A DNA stretch of 64,000 bases. Source: Thiohalorhabdus sp. Cl-TMA. Its GTDB lineage: Bacteria; Pseudomonadota; Gammaproteobacteria; Thiohalorhabdales; Thiohalorhabdaceae. The notes below the pieces were generated by a model. The model worked only from the letters and a program-made list of their open reading frames with translations, did no database searches and was not told where the DNA came from. The stretch covers positions 62,001 through 126,000 of the forward strand of contig NZ_JBGUAW010000010.1 of the NCBI RefSeq assembly GCF_041821045.1, read 5' to 3'. Below are positions 35,388-43,190 of this stretch, piece after piece. The position numbers and the translations under genes were made by a program. How positions within the stretch are numbered: position 1 is the stretch's first letter; every line of letters starts with the position of its first letter.

Positions 35388-36275
35388 ATGGCAAGACTGG
35401 AAGAGCTGATCGGGAATACCCCCCTGTGCGAGCTGCGCCGTATCGGACCCGGCGGCAAGCCTGTGCGGTTGCTGATCAAGCTGGAGGGGAACAATCCCGC
35501 GGGGTCCGTGAAGGACCGGCCTGCTCTCTCCATGATCCTCCGCGCCGAGGAACGGGGGGAGCTGAAGCCCGGCTCTCGAATTATCGAGCCCACCTCGGGC
35601 AACACGGGCATCGCCCTGGCCATGGTGGCGGCGGTGCGCGGCTACGGGATCACGCTGGTGATGCCGGAGAATGCCAGCGAGGAGCGCAAGATGCTCATGC
35701 GCGCCTACGGCGCCAAATTGGAGCTGACTCCGGCGGAGCGCAGCATGGAGGGCACCATCGACCGCGCCCGGGATATGATCGAGGCCGATCCCGGGGCGGT
35801 GATGCTCGATCAGTTCGCCAACCCCGACAATCCGCGCGCTCACTACGAGGCCACGGCCCCGGAGATCTGGCGCGACACGGAGGGCCAGGTCACCCATTTC
35901 GTCTCCTCCATGGGCACCACCGGGACCATCATGGGCTGCTCCCGCTACTTCAAGGAGTACGCCCCGCATGTGGAAGTGGTGGGAGCCCAGCCCACCGAAG
36001 GCTCGCGCATTCCGGGCATCCGCGCCTGGCCGGAGGCCTACCTGCCCAGGATCTATAACCGGGAGGAGGTGGACCGGATTATCGGCGTGGACCAAGCGGC
36101 TGCGGAGGAAATGGCGCGCCGACTGGCGCGGGAGGAGGGCCTTTTCCTGGGGCTTTCCGCCGGCGGCGCGGTGGTGGCCATGCTGGAGGTGGCGGAGTCC
36201 ATCGACGAAGGCGTGGTGGTGGGCATCGCCCCGGACCGCGGCGACCGGTATCTCAGCACCGGGCTGTATGCCTGA
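35388..36275 (+). CDS. cysM: Cysteine synthase B (O-acetylserine sulfhydrylase)
   Basis: 295 residues. PLP enzyme that makes cysteine from O-acetylserine and sulfide or thiosulfate. Lys42 in GNNPAGSVKDRPA carries PLP; PTSGNTGIALAM and SSMGTTGTIMGCSRYF bind substrate and phosphate; the CysM-like IPGIRAWPEAYLPRIY distinguishes it from CysK. GTGAGGA is 5 nt before ATG 35388. Thiosulfate use would fit a sulfur-oxidising lifestyle, but that is inference. Confidence 0.94.
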   Translation: MARLEELIGNTPLCELRRIGPGGKPVRLLIKLEGNNPAGSVKDRPALSMILRAEERGELKPGSRIIEPTSGNTGIALAMVAAVRGYGITLVMPENASEERKMLMRAYGAKLELTPAERSMEGTIDRARDMIEADPGAVMLDQFANPDNPRAHYEATAPEIWRDTEGQVTHFVSSMGTTGTIMGCSRYFKEYAPHVEVVGAQPTEGSRIPGIRAWPEAYLPRIYNREEVDRIIGVDQAAAEEMARRLAREEGLFLGLSAGGAVVAMLEVAESIDEGVVVGIAPDRGDRYLSTGLYA

Positions 36276-36343
36276 GCTGAGCTGCGTTACACCTGTGCCT
36301 CATCCGGCTGCTCCCGGTATGGAGTGCGGCGCGTACGGGAATA

Positions 36344-37127
36344 TTAGGTTGAATGGGATTTGAAGGCGTCCGCGTGGTCGCGGGCGAATTCCGTTACTTC
36401 CCGGGGCGCCCTTCCGGTAATCTCCCGTACGGTGTCCTGTATCCCCGCAGCCTCGCCGCGCGCATAATGCGCATAGTCTTCCCACAGGCCATCAGCCTGC
36501 CACCGGGGTACTCCCGCGTTTTGCAGCGCATGGGTGAAATCCTCGGAAGAAACGTCCACAAAAACAAGTTCCTGCCAGGTAGCCTCTCCTATAGCCTTCG
36601 CGATCTCGGCCACGTCGCCACATCCACCGCGCTGATACGCGCTTCGCCGATGGGCGCAAATAGGCGGCCCGTTTCCGCCATCGGGCTGCAAAAGGCCGGA
36701 AAGCTCTGGAAGAAGAGATTCGGCCGTAGAAAGGTATATTCTATTCCGAGCTCGCGGATCCGCCGCTCCACCTGGGCGTGATAGCGGAGGAAGCGGACCG
36801 GGGACGTTTCATCGGCGGCGAGCTGCGACAAATTGACCAGATGCTTGACGCCAGCTCCGAGAACCGGATCTGACGGAATGCGGCTTCTGGTGAGGACGGG
36901 GTCACGAGATAGGCGGAGTCGACCCCGTCTAAGGCCTCCTCTAGGGCACCCGGATCATCGAAATCGCCTACCATCACGGATGCCGAAGTACTGCCCAGTC
37001 TGGCTACCCCGCCCTCGTCGCGGACCATGGCGCGCACGGCGACGTTACTCTTTTCAAGGAGGCGCAGCAGGGCCGAGCCGGTTTTCCCCGTAACCTCGGT
37101 AAGAAGAACGGTGAACGCGTGCGCCAT
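36344..37127 (-). pseudogene. Broken NmrA-type NAD(P)-binding oxidoreductase
   Basis: Three pieces of one gene in different frames. The first (from ATG 37127, good ribosome binding site) has the Rossmann start VLLTEVTGKTGSALLRLLE and runs to about 36870. The second (VLGAGVKHLVNLSQLAADET ... TFLRPNLFFQSFP ... ARISAVDV) covers about 36880-36610. The third (DVAEIAKAIGEATWQELVFV to the end) covers about 36620-36344. Each junction is a frameshift, and compared with the family about 5 codons are missing at the first and roughly 25 near the second. The glycine motif is also altered (TEVTGKTG). It follows another pseudogene by 11 bp, so a two-gene operon has decayed. Confidence 0.8.
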
Positions 37128-37138
37128 GGACCGTCCCT

Positions 37139-37598
37139 CTATCCCCGGATGAAGTCCAGGAGATCGGCGTTCAGCCGCTCCTTATGCGTATCGATCAGGC
37201 CGTGCGGGGCGCCGTTATAGACGATAAGCTCCGACCGCTCCACCAGCTGGTGCACGGAGCGCGCCGCGGCGTCGATTGGCACGATTTGGTCGTCATAGCC
37301 GTGAACGATCAGCGTCGGCACGTCGAAGCGCTTCAGGTCTTCCGTGAAATCCGTCTCGGAGAACGCCTGGATACTGTCGTAGGCGTTCTTGTGTCCCGCC
37401 TGCATTCCCTGCATCCAGAACCAATCGATGAGACCCTGTGAAGCCTCGATGGCGGAAGCCCCGGGAGGCCAGGAAGAACATCTGCGACTCCCAGCTATCC
37501 GAGGACAACGGCCAGCCGTGGCTGAAGACCACGGGACGTCCCCGGCCCCAATACTTGTGATAGAGCCGCGTGCCATCGCTGGCGGTAATCGTGCTCAT
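37139..37598 (-). pseudogene. Alpha/beta hydrolase (haloperoxidase-like) with large internal deletion
   Basis: The start ATG 37598 reads [20 protein letters not shown] then [15 protein letters not shown] and FFLASRG in one frame. At about 37460 it jumps to another frame with [36 protein letters not shown] and [20 protein letters not shown] to the stop at 37139. Related non-heme chloroperoxidase-like hydrolases have ~275 residues; here about 140 central ones are gone, with the GHSTGGG nucleophile elbow. The remaining Asp and His of the triad cannot work alone. A single deletion plus frameshift explains it. Confidence 0.82.
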
Positions 37599-37858
37599 GC
37601 GATATTCCCTGGAATTTTGAGGTTGCATATCCATGAGAACGGTTTCCGGAAAAGGTGGTTCGGTGGGCTGGTGATGGCGGTATCCGGGGCTGGGATTTCC
37701 CGCTCCCGGAAACCCCCAAGCCCATAATGGCAGGCCGGCCATCGGTAATGCCCCGGGGCGGGGCAAACGACGGGCCGGTGGTGCCGGGAAGCCCGGTCCG
37801 CACGGGGCGGGACACTTGGGGGGAGCCTCTATTCATGGATTGTCTGGGTGGGGAGCGG

Positions 37859-37887
37859 GTGGCAACGGGCCCTTCTGGTGGCATAAT
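37859..37887 (+). promoter_or_regulatory. Predicted promoter of the exonuclease-rlmD-transporter genes
   Basis: GTGGCA at 37859-37864 (4 of 6) and CATAAT at 37882-37887 (5 of 6) with a 17-bp spacer. The start near 37894 would leave a leader of about 105 nt that includes the hairpin at 37927-37949. Confidence 0.4.
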
Positions 37888-37926
37888 TCCCCTGTCGGTG
37901 AACCACTTCAGATAGAGGTAGCGCCC

Positions 37927-37949
37927 ACAGGAAGGCGATGGCCTCCTGT
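37927..37949 (+). repeat. Leader hairpin before the exonuclease gene
   Basis: ACAGGA (37927-37932), a bulged A, GGC (37934-37936), loop GATG, GCC (37941-37943) and TCCTGT (37944-37949) form a 9-bp stem. No U-tract follows, so it is not an intrinsic terminator; it could control mRNA stability or translation. Confidence 0.4.
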
Positions 37950-37998
37950 CCCCGGGACGCTGATCCGCAAATCCAAGCCACTTCCCGGTATAGATACC

Positions 37999-38793
37999 TT
38001 GAACGTCCTGGTCTTCGATATTGAAACCGTCCCCGATATAGAAGGCGGCCGGCGTCTGTTCGGTCTCGAAGGGCTATCGGACCCCGATACCGTACGGGCC
38101 ATGCTCGCCCTGCGCCGCCAGGAGAGCGGCGGCAAGGAATTCCTTCGTCACCATCTGCACCGCGTGGTGGCCATCTCCGTGGTCTTCCGCCACCCCCGTC
38201 TGGAGGAAGGGGTGAAGGTCTGGTCTCTGGGTGATCCGGATTCCACGGAGAAGGAGCTCATCCAGCATTTCTACGACGGTCTGGAGCGGTACACCCCCAC
38301 GCTGGTGTCCTGGAATGGGTCGGGCTTCGACCTCCCCGTGCTGCACTACCGTGCCTTGGTCAACGAGGTGGTGGCGCCGCGCTACTGGGAGGAAGGCGAG
38401 GGCGATCGGGAGTTCCGCTTCAACAATTACCTGAACCGGTTCCACAAGCGCCACACCGATCTCATGGATGTTCTTGCCGGATACCAGGGCAACGCCAACG
38501 CGCCGCTCGACCAGGTCGCCACGCTGCTAGGGCTGCCCGGGAAAATGGGCATGGACGGCAGTCAGGTACTGGACTCCTGGCTGGAGGGAGATATCTCGGG
38601 GATCCGCGACTATTGCGAAACCGATGTCCTCAATACCTACGGTGTCTACCTGCAGTGGCTCGTGAACACCGGACAGCTGAGCCCGGAGGAGCGGCAGGAG
38701 GAATGCCGCATCCTGTCAGACCATCTGGCGGCCTCGGGGCAGCCCCATCTGGAAGCCTTCAGCGAAGCATGGACGGGAGCACATGGGCGCTAA
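37999..38793 (+). CDS. 3'-5' exonuclease of the PolB-related type (DNA_pol_B_exo2)
   Basis: 264 residues from TTG 37999, DEDDy nuclease fold: VLVFDIETVPD (ExoI, Asp and Glu), LVSWNGSGFDLPVLHYRAL (ExoII, Asp) and IRDYCETDVLNTYGVYL (ExoIII, Tyr and Asp). All four acidic metal ligands and the Tyr are present. The domain resembles the proofreading module of family B polymerases but stands alone. The start is uncertain: no ATG or GTG lies in frame near the beginning of the domain, and the frame stays open to 37816. It overlaps rlmD by 11 bp. Confidence 0.82.
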   Translation: MNVLVFDIETVPDIEGGRRLFGLEGLSDPDTVRAMLALRRQESGGKEFLRHHLHRVVAISVVFRHPRLEEGVKVWSLGDPDSTEKELIQHFYDGLERYTPTLVSWNGSGFDLPVLHYRALVNEVVAPRYWEEGEGDREFRFNNYLNRFHKRHTDLMDVLAGYQGNANAPLDQVATLLGLPGKMGMDGSQVLDSWLEGDISGIRDYCETDVLNTYGVYLQWLVNTGQLSPEERQEECRILSDHLAASGQPHLEAFSEAWTGAHGR

Positions 38794-40114
38794 GGCGGCC
38801 AACGGAGCCGTAGTGGAGGTCCGCATCGACGACCTGGATCACGAGGGACGCGGCGTAGGGCGCGTCGATGACAAAGTGGTCTTCGTTGATGGTGCCCTGC
38901 CCGGGGAACGCGTGTCCTGCCGGTACATCAAGGAGGGCCGGCATTACGATCAGGCTCGCCTGGAAGCCGTCCTGGAGGCGAGCCCCGACCGGACGGCACC
39001 GCCGTGCCCGGTTTTCGGGATTTGCGGAGGGTGCTCCCTACAGCATCTGGTCCCCAAGGCCCAAGTGGCCGCCAAGGAGCGGATGCTCGCGGAGAATCTG
39101 TTGCGCACCGGCGGCCTGCGCCCGGATCAGTGGCTTGCGCCCATCGATGGTCCCCAGTGGGCCTACCGCGCCAAGGGGCGTCTGAGCGTGCGCTCCGTGC
39201 GCAACAAGGGGCTCCTGGTGGGCTTCCGGGAACGGGCGAGCAGCTATGTCACCCAGATGGACGCCTGCCCGGTTCTGTCCCCGCGCCTGGAGCCCCTCAT
39301 ACCCGCTCTGAAGGAGCTGGTGGCGGGTCTGAGTCGGCCGGACCGCATCCCCCAGGCGGAGGTGGCGGATACAGAAGGGGATGCCGTGGTGGTGATCCGC
39401 CATCTCACCGAGCTAACCAGCGAGGACCGGGACCGACTGCGGGCCTTCCAGGCGGAGCAGGGCGTGGTGGTGGAGACCCAATCCAAGGGCCCCGAGACCG
39501 CCGCGCCAATCCATTCGGACCGTCCGGCGGACCTGCATTACGGCCTCTCCGAGTTCGGGGTGACCCTGCGCTTCGGGAGTACCGACTTCATCCAGGTCAA
39601 CGCCGGAGTCAACCGCCAGCTGGTGAGCCGGGCCATCGCCCTGCTGGAGCCGGAGGAAGGGGAGAGGGTCCTGGACCTCTTCTGCGGGATCGGCAACTTC
39701 TCCCTTCCCGCGGCGGTGCGCGGCGCGACCGTGCTCGGTCTGGAGGGGGAAGCGGCGCTGGTCGCGCGGGCCGTCGCCAATGCCGAAGAAAACGGCGTGG
39801 CGGAGCGCACCCGCTTCGCCACCGCCGACCTGGGCGAGGTACGGCTGACTGATCTTCCCGGGACCCGGGAGTGCGACAAGGTTCTGCTCGATCCGCCGCG
39901 TAGCGGCGCCGTGGAGGCCGTGAAGCAGATCGCGGAGGACCTGCGTCCCCACCGGGTGGTCTACGTATCCTGCAATCCGGCTACTCTTGCCCGGGATGCG
40001 GCGGTGCTCGCTCATGGGGGCTACCGGCTCAAGGAAGCCGGGATCGCCAACATGTTCCCCCATACCGCGCACGTGGAATCCATGGCCCGCTTCGAGCTGG
40101 AGCAGGCGGGCTGA
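38783..40114 (+). CDS. rlmD: 23S rRNA (uracil-1939-C5)-methyltransferase
   Basis: 443 residues: N-terminal TRAM domain (VEVRIDDLDHEGRGVGRVDD), a [4Fe-4S] site (Cys75, Cys81 and Cys84 in PCPVFGICGGC, with Cys in MDACPVLSP), and a SAM methyltransferase domain (VLDLFCGIGNFSLPAA, LLDPPRSGA) with the catalytic Cys in YVSCNPATLARD. It methylates U1939 of 23S rRNA. GGGAG is 4-5 nt before the ATG. An overlap with the exonuclease gene suggests one operon. Confidence 0.92.
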   Translation: MGAKAANGAVVEVRIDDLDHEGRGVGRVDDKVVFVDGALPGERVSCRYIKEGRHYDQARLEAVLEASPDRTAPPCPVFGICGGCSLQHLVPKAQVAAKERMLAENLLRTGGLRPDQWLAPIDGPQWAYRAKGRLSVRSVRNKGLLVGFRERASSYVTQMDACPVLSPRLEPLIPALKELVAGLSRPDRIPQAEVADTEGDAVVVIRHLTELTSEDRDRLRAFQAEQGVVVETQSKGPETAAPIHSDRPADLHYGLSEFGVTLRFGSTDFIQVNAGVNRQLVSRAIALLEPEEGERVLDLFCGIGNFSLPAAVRGATVLGLEGEAALVARAVANAEENGVAERTRFATADLGEVRLTDLPGTRECDKVLLDPPRSGAVEAVKQIAEDLRPHRVVYVSCNPATLARDAAVLAHGGYRLKEAGIANMFPHTAHVESMARFELEQAG

Positions 40115-40175
40115 TGGGGGCCGTCCCGGGGGTTTAGGCATCGCGGCACAGCATTCCAACGGGCAGGGGGCTTGG

Positions 40176-41696
40176 CTGCAATGGCTTGAACGGACGGGAA
40201 ATCGCCTCCCCGACCCCGCCACCCTGTTCCTGATGGCCACCCTGCTAGTGCTCCTCCTTTCCCAGTTGGCGGAGTCTGCGGGATGGACGGTGGAAAAGGC
40301 CGTCCTGGGGGAGGCAGGAACCACCACCGAAACCGTGGCCGCCCGTGGCCTCCTGGACAGCCAGGGACTCTGGTGGCTCGTATCGCATCTGGTGGAGAAC
40401 TTCGTTTCCTTCCCGCCCCTGGGCATGGTCCTGGTGGCCATGCTGGGTATCGGCCTGGCCGAACGGGTCGGGCTTCTCCCCGCGCTCATCGAGCGCTCCA
40501 TGGCCCGCATTCCCCCGGTCCTGGTTACCCCGGTCCTGCTGCTGGTTGGGATCCTTTCCTCCCTGACCCTGGACGCCGGATACGTTGTCCTACCGCCCCT
40601 GGCAGCCGCGTTGTATGCCACTCTGGGACGCTCTCCTCTCACCGGAGTCGCGGTGGCGTTCGCCGGGGTCTCCGCAGGGTTCTCGGCCAACTTCGTGATT
40701 ACCGGTCTCGATCCCCTGCTGGCCGGGTTTTCCACAGCGGGAGCACGGATTCTGGACCCCGACTACCGGGTGGCCGTTACCGCCAACTGGTGGTTCATGA
40801 TCGCGTCGACCATCCTGCTCCCGCTGGTGGGCTGGTGGGTCACCCGGCATTGGGTTGAGCCGCGCCTGGGAACGCGGGGTCTGGAGGATGCCGAGCGGGT
40901 GGCGGGAGAGCGCGCTCATCGCGCCGATCCGGCGGTGGAAGGCCGGGCGTTGGGCGCGGCGGGCTGGGCGCTGGGCCTGACCCTGGTCATCATCGTCCTG
41001 TGCGTGGCCTGGCCCGGCGCGCCCCTGCACGGTATTGGGGCCCGCTTCGCCCGCTGGGTGGAGGCTATCGTTCCGGTGATACTGATCCTGTTCCTGGTGC
41101 CGGGGCTGACCTACGGCATCCGGGCGGGGGCCATCCGCTCCGACCGGGATGCGGCGGGTCTGATGGCCCGGACCATGGCGGACATGGGGCCCTATATCGT
41201 CCTGGCCTTCTTTGCCGCCCAGTTCATCGAGGCCTTCCGGTACTCCCATCTCGGCGAGATGCTCGCCATCGTCGGGGGCGACTTCCTGGCCGGTTTGAGT
41301 CTACCGCCCTCCCTGCTCGTTGCGGCGTTCGTGCTGGTGACCGTGGTAGGGAACCTGTTCATGGGCTCGGCCTCCGCGAAGTACGCCTTTTTCGCGCCCG
41401 TGTTCGTGCCCATGTTCATGCAGACGGGAATCAGCCCCGAGCTTACCCAGGCGGCCTATCGAGTGGGGGACTCGGTCAGCAACATCATCACCCCACTGAA
41501 CCCCTACATGGTGGTTATCCTCTCGCTCATGCAGCGTTATGCGCGGGAGGCGGGCCTGGGCACGCTGGTGGCCACCATGCTCCCTTATTCCCTGGCTTTC
41601 CTGCTCGCCTGGCTGGTGCTGTTGACGTTGTGGGTGGCGGTCGGCTGGCCGCTCGGCCCCGCCGGCCCGTTGACCTTTTCATCCGCCGCAGGCTGA
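40176..41696 (+). CDS. AbgT-family transporter (start codon uncertain)
   Basis: About 506 residues with roughly 12 membrane segments. Family features: GNRLPDPATLFLMATLLVLL at the start, VPLLMVLVAMLGIGLAERVG-like region in SFPPLGMVLVAMLGIGLAER, the long hairpin near STAGARILDPDYRVAVTANW, and FMGSASAKYAFFAPVFVPMF plus NIITPLNPYMVVIL near the end. AbgT proteins import p-aminobenzoyl-glutamate or export folate-pathway antimetabolites such as sulfonamides. In frame there is no ATG, GTG or TTG between 40014 and 40233. The CTG at 40176 has AGGGGG 5 nt upstream and fits the family's N terminus. The alternatives are ATG 40014 inside rlmD or ATG 40233. Confidence 0.82.
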   Translation: MQWLERTGNRLPDPATLFLMATLLVLLLSQLAESAGWTVEKAVLGEAGTTTETVAARGLLDSQGLWWLVSHLVENFVSFPPLGMVLVAMLGIGLAERVGLLPALIERSMARIPPVLVTPVLLLVGILSSLTLDAGYVVLPPLAAALYATLGRSPLTGVAVAFAGVSAGFSANFVITGLDPLLAGFSTAGARILDPDYRVAVTANWWFMIASTILLPLVGWWVTRHWVEPRLGTRGLEDAERVAGERAHRADPAVEGRALGAAGWALGLTLVIIVLCVAWPGAPLHGIGARFARWVEAIVPVILILFLVPGLTYGIRAGAIRSDRDAAGLMARTMADMGPYIVLAFFAAQFIEAFRYSHLGEMLAIVGGDFLAGLSLPPSLLVAAFVLVTVVGNLFMGSASAKYAFFAPVFVPMFMQTGISPELTQAAYRVGDSVSNIITPLNPYMVVILSLMQRYAREAGLGTLVATMLPYSLAFLLAWLVLLTLWVAVGWPLGPAGPLTFSSAAG

Positions 41697-41719
41697 GCAG
41701 ATTCCATCCGGCACTCCCC

Positions 41720-41741
41720 GGAGCCCTTTATCGGCGGCTCC
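41720..41741 (+). terminator. Stem-loop after the AbgT-type gene
   Basis: GGAGCC (41720-41725) and GGCTCC (41736-41741) pair over a 10-nt loop, 24 bp after the stop, followed by AAATTATT instead of a U-tract. It may act as terminator or as mRNA 3' end protection. Confidence 0.35.
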
Positions 41742-41928
41742 CGGAAATTATTCCGCCCGGCCCCATGGGGCGTTCCCGCGCCTCCCCCGACCTCCCGAAT
41801 GCCCGTCATGATGCCTTCCCATTAAGGTGGTGATTTTAAAAGTTTCCTGCGAGAGTGGAGGTATGGGGTTCGACTTCCGAGAAGCGGTTTTAATTCTTTT
41901 CGGGAATAGTTCCCTCGGTCGTGAATTT

Positions 41929-41958
41929 TTTCGGCAAGCCCGAAACCGAATCCTTTTT
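41929..41958 (+). terminator. Hairpin with downstream T-run in the gsp upstream region
   Basis: TTTCGG (41929-41934) and CCGAAA (41940-41945) pair over CAAGC; after 7 nt follows TTTTTT (41953-41958). It is a weak intrinsic terminator on the + strand, far after the transporter gene, and upstream of the proposed gsp promoter. It could insulate the operon or end a short transcript. Confidence 0.35.
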
Positions 41959-42025
41959 TGTCGCAAAACAGCAACACGAATCCGGTACAACCCGCGCACT
42001 GACCGATGAAAATTAGGGGAGGCCA

Positions 42026-42053
42026 TTGCTTCATCGGGATTAGCCTTTACACT
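42026..42053 (+). promoter_or_regulatory. Possible promoter of the gspC-N operon
   Basis: TTGCTT (42026-42031), a 16-bp spacer and TACACT (42048-42053) give 3 of 6 and 4 of 6 consensus matches. The leader to gspC would be about 195 nt and holds a CCGGC/GCCGG stem (42164-42179) and the palindrome GTACGTAC (42238-42245). The call rests on consensus only. Confidence 0.3.
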
Positions 42054-42254
42054 ATGTCGCGTGCTTACCCGCAGGCTTGGTATTCCTTGAATGCCTAGGC
42101 CGGCTCATGTTGGCCATTCCCGGAGGGATAACCCCTAGGAATTCGGCCCCCCATATTATGTTCCCGGCGTTTTGGCCGGCTCCCGCAGCCCCCGCACTGG
42201 GTCGCCTCCGTGCGGATCTTTGATCGCTTTGCTAAGAGTACGTACCCGTAACCC

Positions 42255-43181
42255 ATGGCGCATCTTTCCCTGCCCGGCGTCCCGCACCTCTTTTCCCGAT
42301 TCTCGGCCAGCTCCGGGATCCGGATGGCCGAGACCGTGCTGGTGCTCGCCCTCTCGGTGGCCCTGGCCGATTTCACCTGGGACCTCTTGCCCGGTCCCAG
42401 CCGGGACGGGAAGGGGCCCGGTGCGATGGCGGCCAAGCCCTCCGCCGGAGCGCCCCGGGACCGTAGCGCCGCGGAGAGGGGAGCCTCCGGAAACCTCCGG
42501 ACCGTTCCCGAATCGGTCCGGAGCCTGTTCGGAACGCCGCCCGAAGCCCAGGCGCAGGCCGGCCGACCCGTTCGCGAGACCCGGCTGGACCTGACCCTGA
42601 AGGGCATCCTTGCCAATCAGCGGGAAGGTGGACGGCAGCTGGCCATAATCGCCAGCGGGAAGGAGGAAGAGAAGGTCTACCGGGTCGGGGATGCGGTACC
42701 GGGCGGTGCCGAGATCGTGCGCATCGAATCCCGCCGGGTGATCCTGCGCCGCAACGGGGTCACCGAGGCATTGACCCTGGAGGTAAAGGAGCTGGAAGGC
42801 CAGCGAACCGGGCTGGCCTCCTCCTCACAAGGAGGCGGGAATGGTGTCCGCAAGGTGGGCCAGAACCGCCGCGTGGTGTCGCAGAGCGCTCTGCGGAGCA
42901 ACCTGAAAAACCTGCCTTCACTCCTGCGGCAGGCCAAGGCCGTCCCGCATTCCCTGAACGGCCACCGGGCGGGATTCCGTATCGTCAATATCCAGCCGGG
43001 CAGCATCTATGAGGAGCTGGGGCTCCGGGAAGGGGACGTGGTGCAGTCCGTGAACGGCAAGGATATCCGCACTCCGGGCCAGGCGCTCAATGCATATCGC
43101 GAGCTGAAATCCGCGGAAGAATTCAAGGTCCGCCTGAAGCGAAACGGGCAGGACCGCACCCTTACTTACTCCGTTCGGTGA
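42255..43181 (+). CDS. gspC: Type II secretion inner membrane protein GspC
   Basis: 308 residues: short cytoplasmic N terminus, one TM segment (AETVLVLALSVALADFTWDL), a proline/alanine-rich linker, the HR domain (LDLTLKGILANQREGGRQLA), and a C-terminal PDZ domain (GFRIVNIQPGSIYEELGLRE, then VQSVNGKDIRTPGQ). GspC links the inner membrane platform to the GspD secretin and helps select substrates. It opens the operon; gspD follows with a 9-bp gap. Confidence 0.92.
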   Translation: MAHLSLPGVPHLFSRFSASSGIRMAETVLVLALSVALADFTWDLLPGPSRDGKGPGAMAAKPSAGAPRDRSAAERGASGNLRTVPESVRSLFGTPPEAQAQAGRPVRETRLDLTLKGILANQREGGRQLAIIASGKEEEKVYRVGDAVPGGAEIVRIESRRVILRRNGVTEALTLEVKELEGQRTGLASSSQGGGNGVRKVGQNRRVVSQSALRSNLKNLPSLLRQAKAVPHSLNGHRAGFRIVNIQPGSIYEELGLREGDVVQSVNGKDIRTPGQALNAYRELKSAEEFKVRLKRNGQDRTLTYSVR

Positions 43182-43190
43182 TTGGTGGGC

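Larger units (their letters stand above)
37599..37998. other. 400-bp intergenic gap with promoter and leader hairpin, no gene
   Basis: Between the hydrolase pseudogene and the exonuclease. No convincing reading frame on either strand. It holds a promoter-like pair (GTGGCA 37859-37864, 17-nt spacer, CATAAT 37882-37887) and downstream an inverted repeat at 37927-37949. The rest (about 37620-37850) shows nothing recognisable and may be remains of the decayed cluster. Confidence 0.5.
41697..42254. other. 558-bp AT-rich intergenic region before the type II secretion operon
   Basis: Clearly lower GC than its surroundings, notably 41830-42060. It holds a stem after the transporter gene (41720-41741), a TTTTAAAA palindrome (~41834), GGGAATAGTTCCC (41902-41914), a hairpin with T-run (41929-41958), a promoter-like pair (42026-42053) and a small stem CCGGC/GCCGG (42064-... 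at 42164-42179). No credible gene was found; short frames on both strands lack proper ribosome binding sites. It is likely the control region of gspC-N. Confidence 0.55.

Noticed and set aside
41827-42009. A 48-60 residue + strand frame with GGAGGT before an ATG
   Set aside because: The GGAGGT touches the ATG with no spacing, the translation has no recognisable pattern, and the frame includes the hairpin with T-run.
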